This document shows, one piece after another, positions 59,480 through 64,000 of a stretch of 64,000 nucleotides of DNA. The translations under genes were made by a program, and so were the position numbers. The notes under the pieces were generated by a model that searched no databases, was not told the DNA's origin, and saw only the letters and a list, made by a program, of their open reading frames with translations. Numbering within the stretch: position 1 is the first letter of the stretch; each line of letters begins with the position of its first letter. The DNA is from Gnetum montanum (Eukaryota; Streptophyta; Gnetopsida; Gnetales; Gnetaceae): contig MNCI01004594.1 in the NCBI GenBank assembly GCA_015680685.1, positions 493,705-557,704 on the forward strand, given 5' to 3'.

Positions 59480-60520
59480 AGATGGTAATAGAGAAGGAGA
59501 AAATAGTATGTAATGCCTCTGTAGCAAAAGCACAAACATATGCACATGCTAAGGTACTTACCATAGTACAAGAGGAAAATAAACAACATGCTACTTTTAA
59601 CATGAGGTTTACCATTGTCAAAAAGAATAAAAACATCCTCGAGGAGAGCATCCATCATTTAACAGAATAACTGGTGATAGTCAACCAAGAAATGAGCCAC
59701 CTCATAAGAGAAAGTTGAACCCTCTTAATGGAGGAGGTATGCACCATCCATTAAAAGTCAACCATCGAAATAAGCACATGGAAAAATGAGGCAAAGAAAC
59801 ATGAAAGGTTCAAGAAACACTTCCATTATCAAGTAGGCATGTACAAGCAAATCAACAAGAAAGAGATCTAAATGGCCAAAGCCAGAATCACCACCTTTCA
59901 ACACAAAATCCTAACTAGCAACTCATTCTAGATAGTTATACCCTTTTCCACTAAGCAAAAGTGAAAAATATAGACTTGCAAATTGAAAACCTGAAAGAGT
60001 ACATGGGGTTAGCTAACCTCCATTATGCTAACTTAGCCATGTTAATAGCAATTAGGCCTAGCAATGAGCTAGAATAGCAAGTAGTAGTCACATATGCTCT
60101 ATGTGAAAAAGGTTTTGTAGATTGAAAAAATGATTTATAGAAACTCCAAGTGGCAAAGTATATATTGGAAGTAGTGAAGACTAACTACCAAGGGCAAAAA
60201 GATGCAGCAGCAAACTTGGCCAAAAGGTTATCTGATTATCATGAATTACATGAAAAGGCTAGAGCATTTGAAGATGAGATGAGGTAGTTTGTAGCCTGGT
60301 ATGTCAAGGCAAATCAAATGTTTCTAGAGCTACCATGTCCATCGGATGTACCTACTCCATCACATATTGCACACCAAGCATGGATAGTACATGACCCAAG
60401 AATGAAAGAGGAGAAACTTTAGGCACCTCTAAACTAGTACAAATTTTAGAAGCCTAATGATAAGGGGAAGCAACTAATGGAAGAGCCGCCACCAAATTTT
60501 TTTATTTTTTTTTAAGTTTC
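59480..60520 (+). pseudogene. Element A extra 3' frame, coiled-coil-like, broken
   Basis: Coding-like sequence lies between integrase and the 3' LTR, where Athila elements carry an additional frame. Pieces: KEKIVCNASVAKAQTYAHAK, KKHERFKKHFHYQVGMYKQI, MAKARITTFQHKIL, LKEYMGLANLHYANLAMLI, NYQGQKDAAANLAKRLSDYH and HEKARAFEDEMR. The composition is Lys/Glu/Ala/Gln-rich with heptad-like spacing, suggesting a long coiled coil. I see no signal peptide or membrane span, so an envelope-like role is not supported. There are about ten stops or frame changes. Function unknown. Confidence 0.5.
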
Positions 60521-60677
60521 ATGTCATATCTTGTGTCATTTTGTAAACACCACTATGGCAATTAAGAGTCATGTACATAGTATTTAGTGTCATGTAAATC
60601 TACCTTCCAATTTTGTAAGGAACTCCATCCTTATTTTGTTTAACTCAAGGACTAGTTTTCAATCAATTTTAGTGGTA

Positions 60678-61527
60678 TGATCAATCAAAATTTTATACAA
60701 ATATAATATTGAGCATCTGATATTGGAGCCACAATATTAAATCCTCAAGATCAAGGCACAAGTTATGATGTCAGATATCTGATATCGTAGACACTTGTAG
60801 GCCTATAAATACAACACTTAGGTGCATGGTCCAAACAATAATTTCATTCCACCATACAAAAACTCTATCAGTTTGCTTTCTTGATTTTATTACATAGCAC
60901 TTAGTAGTGTATGCTCGCAATGTGATGTGAAGTGATTATACAGAGTCTCTATTGAAGCATCTTGTACTTGGACAGAAGTGTGAACAACAATAAAGATCAA
61001 GATTACTTTTCACCATTACAGCATCAACTTAGTTTTTATTGTTTACCTAGAATAATGTTTGCTATTTTCACTTAACCTACTAATTACTGTTTTCTTAGTT
61101 ACTATTTACTTTTCCATGAACTTTACTATTACTATTGTTAAGCAAACTAGATACGACTAATTTCAAATGTAAAGTGTAGAAAGGTACTTGATAATTCCAA
61201 TAATGATTACATAAGTCCAAGACATGTGCAGAGAGTCAAGAATGAATGTCCATCACCTAGGCTAGACTAGATTCATTTTTTGTTTACTTAGCCTTAGAAA
61301 CCACTTTCATTTACCTTATATTTACTAGGAGTAAAATGGCCAAAGCAACATCAGTTATCATACACCTCATTATGAGTTAAACCATACACATTAATTTTAC
61401 TAGCTCATGTGGGAAGACAACAACCATGAACTCAAACCAATTACTAGCATAATCACATTGCCTTGTCTACGAAATCTGACCTGGCTACCCGTGAACACTC
61501 ATATCTCCACTACTCCACTACTTATCA
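60678..61527 (+). repeat. Element A 3' LTR (850 bp)
   Basis: It starts TGATCAATCAAAATTTTATAC and ends ctacttatca. The TATA box ctataaatac is at 60803-60812. It aligns with 19337-20054 plus 39206-39384 and with the solo LTR. No clear polypurine tract precedes it; the nearest purine-rich stretch is near 60460-60485. Confidence 0.88.
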
Positions 61528-61532
61528 TGTGG

Positions 61533-61790
61533 GATGATTTAAAGAAACTGGTGGAGGACCATTTTATATTAAAGCTTACCCATGTCATGTGGTAGAATGA
61601 TAGGATGTGGAGTTTCAACCTAATATTAATTACACATAGTGCCTAGTTAAGATCACTGATAAAATGGAAAGAAAGTTTAAGAGCAAGGTTATACTTATGG
61701 TAAAAGTTATTTAGGACAAACATGGTACACAAGTTGCCACATAGGAAGTGGAGAAGAATTTATATCACTTACATTAAGGTCTTCCAAGAG
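61533..61790 (+). pseudogene. Chromovirus-like integrase C-terminal fragment
   Basis: In one frame (about 61655-61790) the sequence reads DKMERKFKSKVILMVKVIW, DKHGTQVATWEVEKNL and HYGLPRGKF. VKVIW...H...ATWE is the end of pol in plant del/Reina-type Ty3/gypsy elements. It is followed directly by a purine tract and LTR start, the right order for the 3' end of such an element. The upstream pol is absent: element A adjoins it. Confidence 0.6.
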
Positions 61791-61800
61791 GAAAATTTTT

Positions 61801-62900
61801 AAGAAGGGGATAATGTAATGCCCTAGTTCAAGAAACCTACTTTCCTTGTTGGTATGCCTTGTGACTTGAATCCTTACTATGTTGTGATAAACCTATGGTT
61901 TGTATTAATTCATTAAGCTTGTGATGTGTCTTGCTTGTACTAGAGCTTTTGATAATTTTTCACTAATTATAGCATTATGTGATAATTTTTTTATATACCA
62001 TTTAAGTTTATATATACATATTTTTTTAGAAATTATATGTGCACTAACCTTGTTGCAGTCTTAATTAAACAAGTATCAACTACTAGTTGTGTCATTAGCA
62101 CATGAGGTTCTACATTAGACATGTTGTATGATATGGTTATTTATATGTTATGCTTATATGCTTGGTTAATTTATATTTTATTCTTTGATACAAGTCGGTA
62201 GAAATAGAATTGTATCCTCAACATAGCATTGTTGGGATTCAAATCCAAAACTTGGTATAACATATAACCTATATAGCTTTTAAGATAGATGACATAAAAG
62301 TAATTAGAGATCCAACATTAGAAATAGATTATTTTTAGAGATTACTTCTGTATTTTAATTTTATATTTAGACTACAAGTAATTATTGGGTTTTATTCATC
62401 CATTGGAATCTCTCATTAGTGAAACATTAGCATGTTGTTGTAAGTATAAATACCTATCAGCCTGCTCATTGGAAATTTTCCATCTACATTACTGATATCT
62501 AGGATAGGAATCTAGAAAGAGGGAAACCCTCCTAAAGTAGGAGGAAAATCCATAAACCAAATCTATAAAACCTTTCTAAATTTACATAAGTTTCATATCT
62601 TTTTTCTTTCAAGATCTTATTTCTTGATTTCCCTTTGGTTCAATTGTTAAATTTTTGTTTCCACGTAGGATTAGAGCCTTGATATGAGATTTGAGCTACA
62701 AGAGGGTATTAGTCAAAGTGCATTCTTATCAAGCAAAAAAATATATTACATTTTCTCATGTTTAGGTTTGATTTCCAAGGTTTTGTGCACATTACTATTT
62801 TTTAGATGATGCTTTATAGAATGTATGTTCTGGATTATTATTTTTGAATTTCAATAAAAAAAATATTCCTACTATTTTTGGATGTTCTGTAAAGTTTCGT
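61801..62900 (+). mobile_element. Chromovirus-like purine tract and 3' LTR
   Basis: aagaaggggataa (61801-61813) precedes TGTAATGCCCTAGTTC at 61814, matching the 'GATAATGTAACGCCC' junction common in plant chromoviruses. A TATA box (tataaatacc, 62446-62455) and an AATAAA-like signal near 62853 fit an LTR of about 1 kb. The 3' boundary is not fixed, as there is no second copy. Confidence 0.5.
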
Positions 62901-63269
62901 TTCATTTAATTTATTTCTTTTTTAACCTATTCCCTCTCTTCTAAGGCTTACAAAATATATATCTAGATTGAAAGTATGGTATCATATAATTTGGCATCTT
63001 CAATGTCCTCTGAGATGCATCACAAGTTACATCATTCATCACAAATTTTGGTCACAACATTATAACCAACATGTGAGGTTGTATTGTTCATCTTGACTTT
63101 TGACTAGGGCTCATGATGAATGTCTCTAGCTCATAACGAAAGTCATGACCTGCACTAAGAGCTAGTTGAAATGCATAATGAGGAGGGTACATATAGGAAG
63201 AACCATCTAGATCATTTAGGATACTTGCATGGATCTTGAATGAGGAAAATGTAATACTTTAGGGTGAAA

Positions 63270-63307
<38 letters not shown>

Positions 63308-64000
63308 GAGATGTAAACCCTAATTTAAAAACTAATCTAGCAAGCCTATAAATTGGCTTAAACCTATTGGTTAAAACATGCAACTTGATAGAATTGGTTA
63401 TGTAATGAGAAGAACCCACTTAAGGTTGATTAGAAGTCTCATGCATTGACAAATTTTTATACTATTTTATTCAACTATTTATTTATATTACATTATTATT
63501 AGTTAATGTTTGATAAGAATTAGTTCATGTAAACTATCATTGCTTAGTGAACATGGCAGGTTTTTGCATGGAAAGGGATATATGATATTTTATAATACTT
63601 AAAGGAATTATTCTCTTTACACATATTTCGTGTGAATGCTGACTATTTTTCTTATGACTTTATTTTAGCATTCTTAATAATTTTATCATATTATGCTATT
63701 TCTTTTTAAGTAATTTCTCTCTATCCTAAGCCTAGGTTAGGGGGTGTTCTAAGTTTGTATTAAAGCTAAAGGTTTGAAAAATATCTTTGGACTTATGATT
63801 ATCAAATCTTTCCATTGAGAAGATCTTGCAAGATCCAAAATAGAAGATCCCTGAATAATCCACAATGAAAGTCTTACAAGCTAAGATAATGTGCTATGTG
63901 AAACGTTCATATGTTTAAGGCACCAACACTAGTTTAGAGCAACTTGTGGCAATAACAATAATGAAAATTCAACAAAAGGTGGTATATGCTCCATTGAGTA
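62901..64000. other. AT-rich tail, no gene recognised
   Basis: No coding or element module can be identified. It contains the (AG)n tract and otherwise unassigned AT-rich sequence. Confidence 0.5.
63272..63304. repeat. (AG)n microsatellite, 33 bp
   Basis: An uninterrupted agagag run of 33 bases, a likely length-variable site. Confidence 0.98.

Larger units (their letters stand above)
19337..61527 (+). mobile_element. Element A: Athila-type Ty3/gypsy element with two nested insertions
   Basis: The LTRs start TGAT(A/C)AAT and end (A/T)CTTATCA or ACTCATCA. Removing B1 (20055-39200) and B2 (40274-52421) leaves about 10.9 kb: 5' LTR, primer site (39386), gag, protease, RT, RNase H, integrase, an extra 3' frame and a 3' LTR. 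The RT segment with PISNSEWVNPL, FMDDFS and LNWKKSHLIVQEGIVLGHK, and the protease ALLDSGSKINLIS, are typical of the Athila branch. The outer target copies are tatgg (19332-19336) and tgtgg (61528-61532), one mismatch. Every reading frame is broken, so the element is dead. Confidence 0.85.

Overview
The window looks like repeat-dominated intergenic DNA of a large plant nuclear genome. I infer a gymnosperm, probably a conifer, from the old, deeply nested and heavily mutated Ty3/gypsy elements, some with very long non-coding parts; no single marker in the sequence proves this. I see no intact host gene, rRNA, tRNA gene or CRISPR array.

Layout. (1) 1-415: the 3' end of an LTR, followed by 416-6244, a non-coding LTR element (family D, + strand) that carries a solo LTR at 4481-5337 with a perfect 5-bp target duplication (ATATG). 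(2) 6245-11722: AT-rich non-element DNA with a dead, intronless casein-kinase-1-type (MUT9-like) kinase copy at 9752-11380. (3) 11723 to about 18317: a second D element on the minus strand, whose 5' LTR runs into an assembly gap (18220-18477). (4) 18478-19336: AT-rich DNA with a tRNA-like SINE remnant. (5) 19337-61527: one Athila-type Ty3/gypsy element (A, + strand) holding two younger Tat/Ogre-like elements of one family. B1 (20055-39200, minus strand, TSD ATACA) sits inside the 5' LTR of A. B2 (40274-52421, + strand, TSD ATGAC) sits inside its gag. B2 in turn carries a 2973-bp TG...CA insertion, C (44576-47548, TSD GTAGG). (6) 61533-62900: integrase tail, polypurine tract and LTR start of a chromovirus-like element, then AT-rich DNA with an (AG)n tract.

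How the parts work together. B1 has the sense-strand order LTR, PBS, gag, protease, spacer, RT, RNase H, second archaeal-type RNase H, integrase, LTR, all broken by stops. The spacer between protease and RT holds an apparent separate gene on the opposite strand. It has a TATA box (27868), at least eight exon-like blocks, GT-AG introns that keep the reading frame at two clear junctions, an acidic low-complexity segment and a coiled-coil-like end. Tandem arrays of a short conserved hairpin lie at each boundary between modules of B1, and related units occur in B2, which kept gag-protease but lost both pol and the antisense gene. This antisense gene with its hairpin arrays is the most interesting feature of the window.

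Most in-frame stops fit C-to-T change at CAG, CAA or CGA codons, as expected for long-methylated elements. Percentages and boundaries given here are by eye.
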